42,561 nt of DNA from Moraxellaceae bacterium (GTDB taxonomy: Bacteria > Pseudomonadota > Gammaproteobacteria > Pseudomonadales > Moraxellaceae), in assembly GCA_947373945.1 (NCBI GenBank), contig CANBZV010000002.1, positions 1 through 42,561 of the forward strand, written 5' to 3'. Of this stretch, positions 17,243 through 26,692 are shown in pieces. Positions within the stretch are counted from its first letter, which is position 1, and every line of letters starts with the position of its first letter. The notes beneath the pieces are model-generated. The model saw only the letters and a program-made list of their open reading frames with translations. It was not told where the DNA came from and did not search any database. The translations under genes and the position numbers were made by a program.

Positions 17243-19378
17243 TTAAAAGTTATAAGTTAGTTCAGCATAAACACTGCGCCCAGCCATCGGAAAGTCTTTC
17301 GGCATATCGGCAACAGGGCCAGGGCTTGGTTCAGTGACATCGGTATCCAGCAAATTACGAACGGATAAAGCGACATCAAGACTTTTCCAAACTTCACTTT
17401 TACGCACTGTCATATCGACTGTTGTATAGGCATCGTTTGCGCTGCGGGGATCTCCGGCTACTCTCTTTTGTTTGCCTACCCAGGTAATTTGTGAGTCTAG
17501 GTGCCAGTCAGGAACAACGGTCCACTCGCTACGTGCATAGATTTGGTGATTAGGTGCATCACCAGCGTCCGTGTGCGTATTTTTGTCTTTTGATTGTTGG
17601 TAGGCGTAATTTGCTAAAAAGCGCAAGTTATATACCGGTGAGTAGTCCGCTTCTAATTCAAAGCCTTGTCCTTTGCGCTTACCAACGTTTTGTGCCTGAA
17701 TGACATTACCCGCAGAAGGCACAAAGGTTATGTAGTCCTGAATATTGTAGTAATAGATATTGGCCGTATAAAAAAGCTCAGAAGATAGTTGATGTGAAAA
17801 AGCAAGTTCGTAGGTATCAATGGTTTCTGGTTTAAGCTTTGGGTTACCTAACAGAACGGGATTGTTGACGATAAACAATTCGGAAAAGGCGGGTGCGCGA
17901 AATGCTTTACCATACAGAAATTTGGTCGTCATTTTGTCAGTTGTTGCCCACACTAACGCGAGTCGTGGATTGGTGGTGTTGCCAAAGTCCGAAAAGTGAT
18001 CATAACGAATACCAGTGGTTGCTTGCCAGTTGCGCGCGAACTTCCATTCGTCCTGGGCAAACAAATAGTAGCTAGTGCGTTGTTTTTCGGGGGCATAAAC
18101 TTCCGCAGTATCACTAACATCCTCTAAGCCATTTGCGCGCGGTGAAAAGTCTGCATTGAAGTTTTTAGTTTCGGTCACTTCAAACATGTCTCCCCAATAA
18201 CCACCCGTACCGACGCGCAGTAAGTGATTGTCCATGCCGCGATAAAGGGCGCTCAAGTCAACCCGCGCATTCTCTTCTTTAAAGCCAGGGTTACCAATAA
18301 AACCATCGGGATAGGCTCCGCCAAATGCCCCTGCAGGAAAGATCACGAGGTTTCTTTTAATTTCCTGAGTATTGCTGTAGTAGCTAACGCGGCTGTCAAC
18401 ATCCAGACTGGGAGCGAGCTCTTTGAGGATGTAGCTGTAATCGACATTATAGCGTTGGCTTTGAACACGGGAGGATGGGTCTAGTGCTTGCCCGACACCC
18501 ACACCCGAACCGACATGATAACGGCCTTGATAGCCTATTCTGAGTTGTGAGTTATCGTGAGCGATTTCAAGACGTGCATCCACCATGTCTTTCATTGTGT
18601 TAACACTGCCAGGTGCCAAGCTGGCATGGGTGTTGAATAGGGCATCAAAGGCTGTTTGATGATCTTGCTCCACGATGCCCTTCCAGCCATCAGTTGTTTC
18701 GGCCTCAAGGGTAAAACCAACATTCACATTATTATAAGAGCCGCCATGCGTTAACCAAGCGGCCTTTGTGTCGAAGCTGCCCACTCTCGCGCCTGTTTGA
18801 GTCCCGCGCATATCATCTGGCTTTTTGGTGATGATATTGATAACGCCCGAAAAGGCATCGGCACCGTAAAGAGCAGAACCAGGCCCACGAATGACTTCTA
18901 TGCGGGCAATGGATTTAACGGGCATGCCAATCCAGGCGTTACCCCGATTGCCGTGAAAAAGGCTGGTGACAGGAATACCATTAATAAGCATCAAAGTTTG
19001 CGGGTTATTGGTGGAGGTAATACCACGGATAATGTATTTGGGCGCATAGACCTGATCAGAACGCCCCACATGCAAGCCGGGCACAGTTTCCAATACTTGG
19101 TCAATGTCTGTCGCACCCATTGCCGTAATGTCATCTTCGGTAATGACAGTGGCAATAGCGGCGGCTTTATCAAGAGGTGTTTGTGTGCCTGAAGCAATAG
19201 ATGTCACTCGTATTTTGCCGAGTTCATCTAGAGACATATCCCACAAGTCACCACTGGCAGTTGCCTTGTTACTATAAATTAGAGCCTGCGACAGGCTCAT
19301 ACATAACACAAGTGCCGTGAGTGGTGTCTTAGGTTGTTTAGCGGTTGATATTGGTAAGTTGTTCATCATATACACCAT
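17243..19378 (-). CDS. TonB-dependent outer-membrane receptor, copy 1
   Basis: A 711-residue receptor of the CirA/BtuB-like group. An N-terminal signal peptide is followed by GDLWDMSLDELGKIRVTSIA, a plug domain (GTQTPLDKAAAIATVITEDDI, VPGLHV, LINGIPV, RIEVIRGPGSALYGADAFSGVINIITK) and a 22-strand-type barrel ending in the terminal Phe (LTYNF) expected for BAM targeting. Ligands of this group include ferric siderophores, haem and cobalamin; the ligand here is not readable. The start is ambiguous: 19378, or Met5 at 19366, which corresponds to the best start of the neighbouring paralogue. No separate ExbB/ExbD/TonB genes are in the window. Copy 2 lies 86 bp upstream in the same direction. Confidence 0.93.
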   Translation of the reverse strand: MVYMMNNLPISTAKQPKTPLTALVLCMSLSQALIYSNKATASGDLWDMSLDELGKIRVTSIASGTQTPLDKAAAIATVITEDDITAMGATDIDQVLETVPGLHVGRSDQVYAPKYIIRGITSTNNPQTLMLINGIPVTSLFHGNRGNAWIGMPVKSIARIEVIRGPGSALYGADAFSGVINIITKKPDDMRGTQTGARVGSFDTKAAWLTHGGSYNNVNVGFTLEAETTDGWKGIVEQDHQTAFDALFNTHASLAPGSVNTMKDMVDARLEIAHDNSQLRIGYQGRYHVGSGVGVGQALDPSSRVQSQRYNVDYSYILKELAPSLDVDSRVSYYSNTQEIKRNLVIFPAGAFGGAYPDGFIGNPGFKEENARVDLSALYRGMDNHLLRVGTGGYWGDMFEVTETKNFNADFSPRANGLEDVSDTAEVYAPEKQRTSYYLFAQDEWKFARNWQATTGIRYDHFSDFGNTTNPRLALVWATTDKMTTKFLYGKAFRAPAFSELFIVNNPVLLGNPKLKPETIDTYELAFSHQLSSELFYTANIYYYNIQDYITFVPSAGNVIQAQNVGKRKGQGFELEADYSPVYNLRFLANYAYQQSKDKNTHTDAGDAPNHQIYARSEWTVVPDWHLDSQITWVGKQKRVAGDPRSANDAYTTVDMTVRKSEVWKSLDVALSVRNLLDTDVTEPSPGPVADMPKDFPMAGRSVYAELTYNF

Positions 19379-19464
19379 TTTTAATTTTACGAGTTTTTAC
19401 GTTTGTTTGGTTATTGGCAAATAGCCGCCGTGTAACACTATTGCTGTGGATGAAATCCATTTTT

Positions 19465-21618
19465 CTAGAACTGATACTGTGCCTCAGCGAATAGGCTGCG
19501 GCCTGCCATCGGAAAGTCATTAGGGATGGCACCTACAGGGCTAGGTTCGCGCACATCAGCATTAAACAAATTGCGTACCGATAGCGTTAAATCCAGACCG
19601 TTCAACACGTCTTGTTTGCGTAAGGTAACGTCAACTGTTGTATAAGCTGCCAATGCCGCTCGCGTATCGCCGATAACACGCTTTTGTTTCCCAACCCAGG
19701 TTATTTGACTATCAATATGCAAATTCGAAGGCGTACTCCATTCACTTCGGCCATATATTTTATGATTTGGGGCTTCTCCAACATCGCTTTTACTGTTTCG
19801 ATCTTCTGAATGCTGATAGGCGTAGTTGATCAAAAAGCGCATGTTATAGGCTGGGGCATAGTCGGCTTCCAGCTCTACACCTTGTCCTTGGCGTTTGCCA
19901 ATGTTTTGTGCCTTGGCAATGCTGCCTATGGGAACAAAGGTAATAAAATCCTGAATGTTATAGCGGTAGACATTTGCGGTATATGAAAATTGTGAGGAAA
20001 GTTGGTGTGAAAGCGCTAGCTCATAGGTGTCTATGGTTTCAGGCTCCAGTTCAGTATTGCCTAAGCTGATCGGGTTACTGGTGACAAATAACTCCGAGAA
20101 AGAGGGGGCACGAAAAGCGCGCCCATATAAGAGTTTCGTCGTGATTTGACTCGTGGTTGCCCATACTAATGCGAGACGTGGATTGGTCGTACTGCCAAAA
20201 TCCGAAAAGTGATCATAGCGTACGCCTGTTGTCGCGAGCCAATCGCGTGAAAACTTCCATTCATCTTGCATAAATAAATAATAACTTTGGCGCTGGTTTT
20301 CGGGCAAATAAACTTCGGCGGTATCGCTGACATCTTCTATCCCGTTGGGGCGAGGAGGAAAGATTGGTGTGCCATCAGGAAGAAAGGCGACAGAGAAGTT
20401 TTTAGTTTCAGTCACTTCATACATGTCATCCCATGCTCCGCCGATACCAAGGCGAATCAAATGACTATTTATGCCTTTATAAAGGCTGCTCAGATCAAGG
20501 CGGACATTTTCTTCGTGGTATCCCGGGTTACCAATGAAGCCATCAGGAAAAGCACCACCAAACGCACCTTTGGGGTACAAATAGATATTTTTCTCAATTT
20601 CCTGGGTGTTTTTATAATAACTAACCTGGCTATTGATGCCCCAGTTTGGCGTTAAGTCATTAAGCGTGTAGCTATAGTCTACATTGTAACGTTCGCTGGT
20701 CGTGCGGGAAGATGGGTCTAGTGCCTCGGCATAACCGACGCTCGAACCCACATGATAACGCCCTTGGTAGCCAGCTCTTAGCCGAGAGTGATCATAGGCA
20801 ACATCAAGTCTAGCTTCCATCATGTCTTTCATCGTGTTCACATTGCCAGGGGCGAGGCTTGCTTGAGTTTTAAATAGACCATCAAACGCGGTTTGCTGGT
20901 CTTGTTGAACTGTTTTTTTCCAGCCGTCCGTTGTTTCCGCTTCAAGGGTGAAACCAATATCCATATTGCTGTACGTACCACCCTGTTCGAAGGAAATGGC
21001 TTTTGAACCAAAGCTGCCTGTACGTATGGCTATTTTACTGCCGTTAATGTCATTGGCTGTTTTGGTAATAATATTAATAACGCCAGAGAAAGCATCTGCG
21101 CCATATAAAGCAGAGCCTGGCCCGCGAATCACTTCTATCCGTGCAATTGATTTCACGGGCATTCCAGTCCAGATATTGCCTCGGTTACCCGTAAATAGGC
21201 TGGTCACGGGAATGCCATTAATCAACACCAAAGCTTGTGGATTAAAGGTGGAGGTAATGCCGCGGATAATGTATTTAGCCGTGTAGCCTTGGCTTGAGCG
21301 TGCGACATGTAAACCTGGGACGGTTTCCAATACTTGATCAAGGTCTGTTGCTCCCATTGCAGTAATATCATTCTCTGTGATAACGGTCGCGATAGCAGCA
21401 GCTTTATCAAGCGGGGTTTTTGTCCCTGAAGCAATGGACGTTACGCGTATTTTGCCTAGATCGGCAAGCGACATGTCCCATAAATCACTATTAGCCGTTA
21501 CGACATCACTGCACGTTGAGAGGAATGAGAGCATTAGAGAGAAACGAATTATGGTAACTTTTTTATCTGGATACTTTGAGATAGATGTTTTTACTGTTTT
21601 TTTCATTATGGACACCAT
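19465..21618 (-). CDS. TonB-dependent outer-membrane receptor, copy 2 (tandem paralogue)
   Basis: A 717-residue paralogue of copy 1, highly similar along the whole length by eye. It has the same SDLWDMSLADLGKIRVTSIA start of the mature part, the same plug (VPGLHV, RIEVIRGPGSALYGADAFSGVINIITK) and a barrel ending AQYQF. Differences cluster in predicted extracellular loops, for example an extra LPDGTPIF stretch before RPNGIEDVSDTAEVY. Both genes share the start context ATGGTGTNNATNATG, suggesting duplication including the translation-initiation region. The best start is probably Met5 (21606), followed by Lys-Lys and a signal peptide. It is first in its transcription direction, and copy 1 may be cotranscribed. 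Confidence 0.93.
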   Translation of the reverse strand: MVSIMKKTVKTSISKYPDKKVTIIRFSLMLSFLSTCSDVVTANSDLWDMSLADLGKIRVTSIASGTKTPLDKAAAIATVITENDITAMGATDLDQVLETVPGLHVARSSQGYTAKYIIRGITSTFNPQALVLINGIPVTSLFTGNRGNIWTGMPVKSIARIEVIRGPGSALYGADAFSGVINIITKTANDINGSKIAIRTGSFGSKAISFEQGGTYSNMDIGFTLEAETTDGWKKTVQQDQQTAFDGLFKTQASLAPGNVNTMKDMMEARLDVAYDHSRLRAGYQGRYHVGSSVGYAEALDPSSRTTSERYNVDYSYTLNDLTPNWGINSQVSYYKNTQEIEKNIYLYPKGAFGGAFPDGFIGNPGYHEENVRLDLSSLYKGINSHLIRLGIGGAWDDMYEVTETKNFSVAFLPDGTPIFPPRPNGIEDVSDTAEVYLPENQRQSYYLFMQDEWKFSRDWLATTGVRYDHFSDFGSTTNPRLALVWATTSQITTKLLYGRAFRAPSFSELFVTSNPISLGNTELEPETIDTYELALSHQLSSQFSYTANVYRYNIQDFITFVPIGSIAKAQNIGKRQGQGVELEADYAPAYNMRFLINYAYQHSEDRNSKSDVGEAPNHKIYGRSEWSTPSNLHIDSQITWVGKQKRVIGDTRAALAAYTTVDVTLRKQDVLNGLDLTLSVRNLFNADVREPSPVGAIPNDFPMAGRSLFAEAQYQF

Positions 21619-22005
21619 CTGGCTTTAAGTCTTAATTGTGATGACTTCCATTTTATTATTGCTGTTGTACCGTTACATGGTGAACGAGGCATAGAGTACA
21701 TCGCTTGAATTCGTTATTACATACTTTCTGTTGTTTTTTTTGTGGAAAATTACTTTTTTGCCGGTTGTTGACTTGACAGCTGGTTAGGAATGGTGTTTTT
21801 GCGAGCGCTATTGGCATAAAAAAATAGAAAATGTTGGTATTCACGCTAAAAATATCAGTCAAGGTAGAGTACAATCGCGCGCTTTTTGTTTTTTTAGCGG
21901 ACTAGCGCAAACGCTGCGCCTAAGTTTAGTTCTAAGTTTTCGGGGGTTAGTCGGCCACAAGTCAAGACTAGCCGTAGTTGTAAAAACTCAAGCTGAGGGT
22001 TGACC
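21619..22005. other. 387-bp divergent intergenic region (TonB receptor / pntAA)
   Basis: No credible gene lies here. The left part is AT-rich and must hold the minus-strand promoter of receptor copy 2. TACAAT (21870-21875) could be the -10 of pntAA, but no good -35 is seen. Two leader hairpins precede pntAA: GCGCA-aacgc-TGCGC (21905-21919) and GGTTAGTC/GACTAGCC (21945-21952 with 21966-21973). No cobalamin-riboswitch B12 box and no Fur-box-like palindrome were found. Confidence 0.5.
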
Positions 22006-23136
22006 ATGCAAATCGGTATTCCAGCGGAAATCATCGCTGGCGAAACGCGTGTCGCTGCCACTCCAGAAACGGTAAAGAAATTTATCGCCGCTGGACATAG
22101 TGTAGTGGTACAAACGGGCGCTGGTATTCAGGCAAGTGTGCCAGATGCTGACTTTAGTGCAGCAGGTGCGACGATTGTAAATGATGCGGCATCGGCTTAC
22201 GCCAGTGATGTCATTCTCAAAGTACGTGCACCAGAAACGGACGAGATTGCTCTTATCAAAGAGGGCGCTGCCGTTGTGGCAATGTTTGATCCTTTCCGTA
22301 ACCCCAATTTAGAGGCTTTTGCAGCAAGAAATCTGCAATGTTTCGCCTTGGAGTTGTTACCTCGGACCTTGTCGCGTGCGCAAAATATGGACGTGTTGTC
22401 CTCGCAAGCGAACTTGGCAGGTTATAAAGCCGTGTTGTTGGCTGCGAATGCTTATCAACGCTTATTCCCGATGTTGATGACGGCTGCGGGTACTGTTAAA
22501 CCTGCGCGTATTGTTGTCTTGGGTGTAGGTGTGGCTGGTTTGCAAGCAATTGCCACCGCAAAACGCTTGGGTGCGATTGTTGAGGCGTCAGATATGCGTC
22601 CTACTGCTAAAGAGCAAGTTGAGTCTTTGGGCGGTAAATGGTTAGACGTGCCAATGTCTGATGAAGAAAAAGCTAAAGCGTTGGGTGCTGGTGGTTATGC
22701 GTGGGTTCCTTCCGCTGACTACGTGCGTGATCAAAAAGTGATTGTCGATAAAGCTGTTTCTGCGGCTGACATTATTATCACGACTGCATTAATTCCGGGT
22801 CGTGCAGCACCGAAACTGGTTTATGCCGATACCATCGCCAAAATGAAAGCCGGTTCTGTCATTCTCGACATGGCTGTCGAAAGCGGTGGCAATGTCGAAG
22901 GCTCCGTATGTGGCGAAACAGTCACGACCAGCAATGGTGTCAAAATCTTGGGTATTCCTAATATCCCAGGTACGGTTGCGGCTGAATCTTCCGCTTTATA
23001 TGCGCGTAATTTGCTCAATTTAATGTTGACCTTGTTCAATAAAGAAACAGGCGCGTTAGCAGTCAACATGAGCGACGACGTACATAAAGCCTTGCTCATT
23101 ACCCAAGCAGGCCAAGTCCTGTTCGCTAAGAAGTGA
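22006..23136 (+). CDS. pntAA: NAD(P) transhydrogenase subunit alpha 1 (NAD-binding domain I)
   Basis: Soluble dI subunit of proton-translocating transhydrogenase, which moves hydride from NADH to NADP+ as protons enter the cell. The 376-residue protein starts MQIGIPAEIIAGETRVAATP. It carries SRAQNMD (123-129, the RQD-loop residues Arg/Gln/Asp that contact the nicotinamide), GVGVAG (173-178) for NAD, and ASDMRP after the second strand. E. coli has dI fused to membrane helices in a 510-residue PntA; here the chain is split as in Rhodospirillum rubrum. ATG 22006 has TGAGGG 6 nt upstream; the frame also opens at TTG 22000. pntAB follows after 11 bp. Confidence 0.97.
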   Translation: MQIGIPAEIIAGETRVAATPETVKKFIAAGHSVVVQTGAGIQASVPDADFSAAGATIVNDAASAYASDVILKVRAPETDEIALIKEGAAVVAMFDPFRNPNLEAFAARNLQCFALELLPRTLSRAQNMDVLSSQANLAGYKAVLLAANAYQRLFPMLMTAAGTVKPARIVVLGVGVAGLQAIATAKRLGAIVEASDMRPTAKEQVESLGGKWLDVPMSDEEKAKALGAGGYAWVPSADYVRDQKVIVDKAVSAADIIITTALIPGRAAPKLVYADTIAKMKAGSVILDMAVESGGNVEGSVCGETVTTSNGVKILGIPNIPGTVAAESSALYARNLLNLMLTLFNKETGALAVNMSDDVHKALLITQAGQVLFAKK

Positions 23137-23147
23137 GGAGCTAAATC

Positions 23148-23495
23148 ATGAATGAAGTGATTACTCAAGCGGCTGAACACGCCGCCAGCGTGCCTTTTGT
23201 CAGCATCTTTACCGTGTTTGTCTTGGCAATTTTTGTTGGTTATTACGTCGTTTGGGGCGTAACACCGGCATTGCATACGCCATTGATGGCCGTTACTAAT
23301 GCACTTTCCGGCATTATTGTCGTTGGTGCAATGTTGCAGACTGTCGCTACGGGCGTTGACCCTAACGCGTTACAATCAATTAGCGCGACCAGTTTGCTGG
23401 GCGCATTTGCCGTCTTTTTGGCCAGTATCAACATCTTCGGTGGCTTTGCCGTTACCGAACGTATGCTTGATATGTTCAAAAAGAAAAAGAAATAA
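23148..23495 (+). CDS. pntAB: NAD(P) transhydrogenase subunit alpha 2 (membrane part)
   Basis: A 115-residue membrane protein equivalent to the C-terminal membrane segment of E. coli PntA. It has three or four helices with [27 protein letters not shown], the conserved signature, and ends [14 protein letters not shown] on the cytosolic side. With PntB it forms the proton channel (domain II). It is 11 bp from pntAA and 12 bp from pntB, in one operon. Confidence 0.97.
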   Translation: MNEVITQAAEHAASVPFVSIFTVFVLAIFVGYYVVWGVTPALHTPLMAVTNALSGIIVVGAMLQTVATGVDPNALQSISATSLLGAFAVFLASINIFGGFAVTERMLDMFKKKKK

Positions 23496-23507
23496 GGAGC
23501 GACCACG

Positions 23508-24896
23508 ATGCAAAGTTTTGCACAATATGCCGATTGGGCGTACCTGATTGGTGCCGTACTCTTTATTTTGACTCTGCGCGGTTTGTCTGGTCCTAAAACA
23601 GCCATTATGGGTAACCGTTACGGCATGACGGGCATGGCATTAGCCGTGTTGACGACCTTCTTTGTTGCCCCTAGCCCGGTGTTGGGTTTGATTGTTGGGG
23701 CGATGGTGGCCGGTGGTGCGATTGGTATTTATCGTGCCAAAACAGTTGCCATGACGCACATGCCCGAAACAGTGGCGATGATGCACTCAGCGGTCGGTTT
23801 GTCGGCGGTGTGTATTGCTGTAGCTGCCGTTTTACACACAGGCATTCATCACGATGGCGTCCACCGTTTTGAATTGTTTATTGGTTGTTTCGTTGGTGCG
23901 ATTACCTTTACGGCGTCTGTGTTTGCCTATGGCAAATTAGCGGCGAAAAAATGGGCTAAAACCATTAAAGGTGGCTGGGTCAAGCCAGTACAAGCGGGTT
24001 TGTTTTTAGCCATGCTGGGTTTTGGTGTTGGTTATTTCACGACCGAAAATTTGACCGATTTCTATCTGATGACCGCCTTTGCATTGGCCTTTGGTTATGT
24101 CTGGATTGCGCCTATTGGTGGCGGTGATATGCCCGTCGTGGTATCGCTGTTGAACTCATTTTCGGGTTGGGCTGCTGCAGGTATTGGCTTTACCTTAAAC
24201 AATCCGATGTTGATTATTGCCGGTTCGCTAGTGGGTTCTTCGGGTGCGATTCTATCCTACGTTATGTGCCGCGCCATGAATCGTTCATTGTTGAACGTAT
24301 TGTTTGGCGGATTTGGCGCAACAGCAGCGGTGGAAGAAGAAGGCGACAAGAAAGAAAAGAATTACCGTTCTGGTTCGGCGGAAGATGCGGCTTTCTTGAT
24401 GTCCAATGCTGACTCGGTAGTGATTGTTCCTGGTTATGGCTTGGCACAAGCGCGTGCGCAAAATGCCGTCAAAGAACTAGCAACGGTATTGAAAGAAAAA
24501 GGCGTTACTGTACGTTATGCAATTCACCCTGTAGCGGGTCGTATGCCTGGCCATATGAACGTGTTATTGGCTGAAGCGGATGTGCCTTATGATGATGTCA
24601 AAGAAATGGACGAAATCAATAGCGACTTCGCATCTACGGATGTGGTGTTGGTGATTGGTGCTAATGACGTGGTCAATCCTGCCGCTAAAGATAATCCTGC
24701 ATCGCCTATTTATGGCATGCCGATTATTGAAGCGCATCGTGCGCGTACTGTCATGGTTATCAAACGCTCGATGGCTACAGGTTATGCTGGTTTGGATAAC
24801 GACTTGTTCTACCTCGACAAAACGATGATGGTTTTTGGTGATGCCAAAAAAGTCCTCGAAGATATGGTCAAAGGTGTTACCGGTGGTGGTCACTAA
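23508..24896 (+). CDS. pntB: NAD(P) transhydrogenase subunit beta
   Basis: A 462-residue subunit with membrane helices in the first ~265 residues (GGADMP-like stretch GGGDMPVVVSLLNSFSGWAAAGIGF included) and the cytosolic NADP-binding domain III. Domain III shows VVIVPGYGLAQARAQ (the GxGxxA/G-type loop), AIHPVAGRMPGHMNVLLAEA, VIGANDVVNPAA and MVIKRSMATGYAG, all hallmarks of PntB. Length matches E. coli PntB (462). It is the last gene of the operon, followed 20 bp later by a terminator. Confidence 0.98.
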   Translation: MQSFAQYADWAYLIGAVLFILTLRGLSGPKTAIMGNRYGMTGMALAVLTTFFVAPSPVLGLIVGAMVAGGAIGIYRAKTVAMTHMPETVAMMHSAVGLSAVCIAVAAVLHTGIHHDGVHRFELFIGCFVGAITFTASVFAYGKLAAKKWAKTIKGGWVKPVQAGLFLAMLGFGVGYFTTENLTDFYLMTAFALAFGYVWIAPIGGGDMPVVVSLLNSFSGWAAAGIGFTLNNPMLIIAGSLVGSSGAILSYVMCRAMNRSLLNVLFGGFGATAAVEEEGDKKEKNYRSGSAEDAAFLMSNADSVVIVPGYGLAQARAQNAVKELATVLKEKGVTVRYAIHPVAGRMPGHMNVLLAEADVPYDDVKEMDEINSDFASTDVVLVIGANDVVNPAAKDNPASPIYGMPIIEAHRARTVMVIKRSMATGYAGLDNDLFYLDKTMMVFGDAKKVLEDMVKGVTGGGH

Positions 24897-24916
24897 ACCG
24901 CGCAGTTGATACGCTT

Positions 24917-24943
24917 AAAACCCCGACGTGTTCGGGGTTTTTT
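24917..24943 (+). terminator. pntB: Rho-independent terminator after pntB
   Basis: AAAACCCCGA, loop CGTGT, TCGGGGTTTTTT: a GC-rich stem with a six-T tail, 20 bp after the pntB stop. Confidence 0.92.
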
Positions 24944-25046
24944 GTTTGCTAAATAGCTGCATTCCTTAACACGAAATCTCCCCCAACTTCCAGTACTTAC
25001 GTTACAATTATTGCTTTCAGATATGGTTTAGGTTTAGGGCGGCACT

Positions 25047-25625
25047 ATGCTGTTAATGATAGATAACTACGACTCGTTTACCTATAACATCGTCCAATAT
25101 TTGGGTGAGTTAGGGCAAGATGTGCGGGTCTTTCGCAATGATGAAATTTCACTTGCTGATATTGAAGCGCTGCAACCAAATCATATTGTTATTTCACCAG
25201 GTCCTTGCTCGCCCAACGAGGCAGGTATTTCCTTGGCCGTTATTCAATATTTTGCGGGAAAAGTGCCGTTATTAGGTGTTTGTTTGGGGCATCAAAGTAT
25301 AGGCCAGGCGTTTGGTGGCGATGTCATTCGCGCGCGTCAGGTCATGCATGGCAAAACATCACCGATTTATCATAAAAATCAGGGCGTATTTCGCCAGCTT
25401 AATAATCCTTTAGTGGCTACGCGTTATCATTCATTGGTGGTAGACAACAATACTCTGCCTGACTGTCTTGAAGTCACGGCTTGGACTCAGTTGGAAGATG
25501 GTTCTCTAGATGAAATTATGGGCCTGCGTCATAAAACATTGGCAGTAGAAGGTGTGCAATTTCATCCAGAATCTATACTTACAGAGCAAGGACACGCCCT
25601 GTTACAAAATTTCCTTGAGGCTTAA
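25047..25625 (+). CDS. trpG: Anthranilate synthase glutamine amidotransferase component
   Basis: Type 1 glutamine amidotransferase giving NH3 to TrpE in the first tryptophan step (and possibly to PabB for folate). The 192-residue product begins [23 protein letters not shown] and has the nucleophile Cys in [15 protein letters not shown] and the His-Glu of the triad in [11 protein letters not shown]. The ribosome binding site AGGGCGG precedes ATG 25047. trpE is not in the window. trpD starts 3 bp after the stop. No leader peptide rich in Trp codons was seen upstream. Confidence 0.97.
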   Translation: MLLMIDNYDSFTYNIVQYLGELGQDVRVFRNDEISLADIEALQPNHIVISPGPCSPNEAGISLAVIQYFAGKVPLLGVCLGHQSIGQAFGGDVIRARQVMHGKTSPIYHKNQGVFRQLNNPLVATRYHSLVVDNNTLPDCLEVTAWTQLEDGSLDEIMGLRHKTLAVEGVQFHPESILTEQGHALLQNFLEA

Positions 25626-25628
25626 CGC

Positions 25629-26675
25629 ATGGATATTAAAACAGCCTTGGCTCACGTTGCCTCGCGCCAAAATTTGACGCTTATTGATATGCAATCCGTC
25701 ATGCGTTCAATTATGACGGGTGAGTGTACATCTGCCCAGATCGCTGGCTTTTTAGTCGCTTTGCGCATGAAAGGCGAGACACTGGACGAAATTGAAGGCG
25801 CAGTGCGCGTGATGCGCGAGTTGTGTACTCCTGTCGTGCTGTCGACATTGGAACATACGGTTGATATTGTTGGCACGGGCGGCGATGGTGCAAATTTATT
25901 TAATGTCTCTACGGCATCATCGTTTGTTGTTGCAGCTGCGGGAGCAACGGTCGCCAAGCATGGTAATCGGGCTGTATCATCCAAGAGTGGTAGTGCCGAT
26001 GTTTTGGAAGCGGCTGGTATCAATTTGAATTTAACGGCAGAGCAAACGGCCCGTTGTATTGATAGTGTTGGCGTGGGCTTTATGTTTGCGGTAAATCATC
26101 ATGCCGCCATGCGTCACGCAATTGTGCCTCGACGCGAATTAGGGTTGCGAACATTGTTTAATGTCTTAGGGCCGCTCACTAATCCTGCGGCAGTCAAACG
26201 GCAGGTTCTAGGGGTTTATGCTCAAGAATGGTGTAGACCGTTAGCAGAGGTTTTAGGGCGTTTAGGTAGTGAGCATGTGATGGTCGTACATGCTCAAGAT
26301 GGCCTCGATGAAATCAGTTTGGCGACACCGACCTATGTAGCTGAATTGAAAAATGGCGAAGTTCGCGAGTATCTACTACAACCGGAAGATGTTGGCTTAA
26401 AATCGCAAGCATTAGATGGTCTGATTGTGGATAATGTCTCACAATCGCTGGCATTGCTGGAAGATGCCTTAGGCAAGCGTAAAGAGCCTGCAGCAGACAA
26501 GGCGGCCGATATGATTGCCCTTAATGCAGGCGCGGCACTCTATGTTGCAGGGGTTGCGGCGACCATTAAACAAGGCGTGGCGATGGCCGAAGATGCAATT
26601 CACAGCGGTTTGGCATTAGAAAAATTAGCAATTTTGCGCGACTTTAGTTGTGCTTTTATACCTGTTTCGGCCTAA
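25629..26675 (+). CDS. trpD: Anthranilate phosphoribosyltransferase
   Basis: TrpD joins anthranilate and PRPP in the second step of the pathway. The 348-residue protein has the glycine-rich PRPP loop [42 protein letters not shown], the [20 protein letters not shown] segment with conserved Arg, and DGLDEIS near the Mg-binding residues. Length is typical. It lies between trpG (3 bp) and trpC (17 bp) in one operon. Confidence 0.98.
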   Translation: MDIKTALAHVASRQNLTLIDMQSVMRSIMTGECTSAQIAGFLVALRMKGETLDEIEGAVRVMRELCTPVVLSTLEHTVDIVGTGGDGANLFNVSTASSFVVAAAGATVAKHGNRAVSSKSGSADVLEAAGINLNLTAEQTARCIDSVGVGFMFAVNHHAAMRHAIVPRRELGLRTLFNVLGPLTNPAAVKRQVLGVYAQEWCRPLAEVLGRLGSEHVMVVHAQDGLDEISLATPTYVAELKNGEVREYLLQPEDVGLKSQALDGLIVDNVSQSLALLEDALGKRKEPAADKAADMIALNAGAALYVAGVAATIKQGVAMAEDAIHSGLALEKLAILRDFSCAFIPVSA

Positions 26676-26692
26676 TTATCAGATTAACTATT

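Noticed and set aside
21619-22005. Cobalamin riboswitch or Fur box controlling the TonB receptors
   Set aside because: No B12-box-like sequence on the minus strand and no GATAATGATAATC-like palindrome were found.
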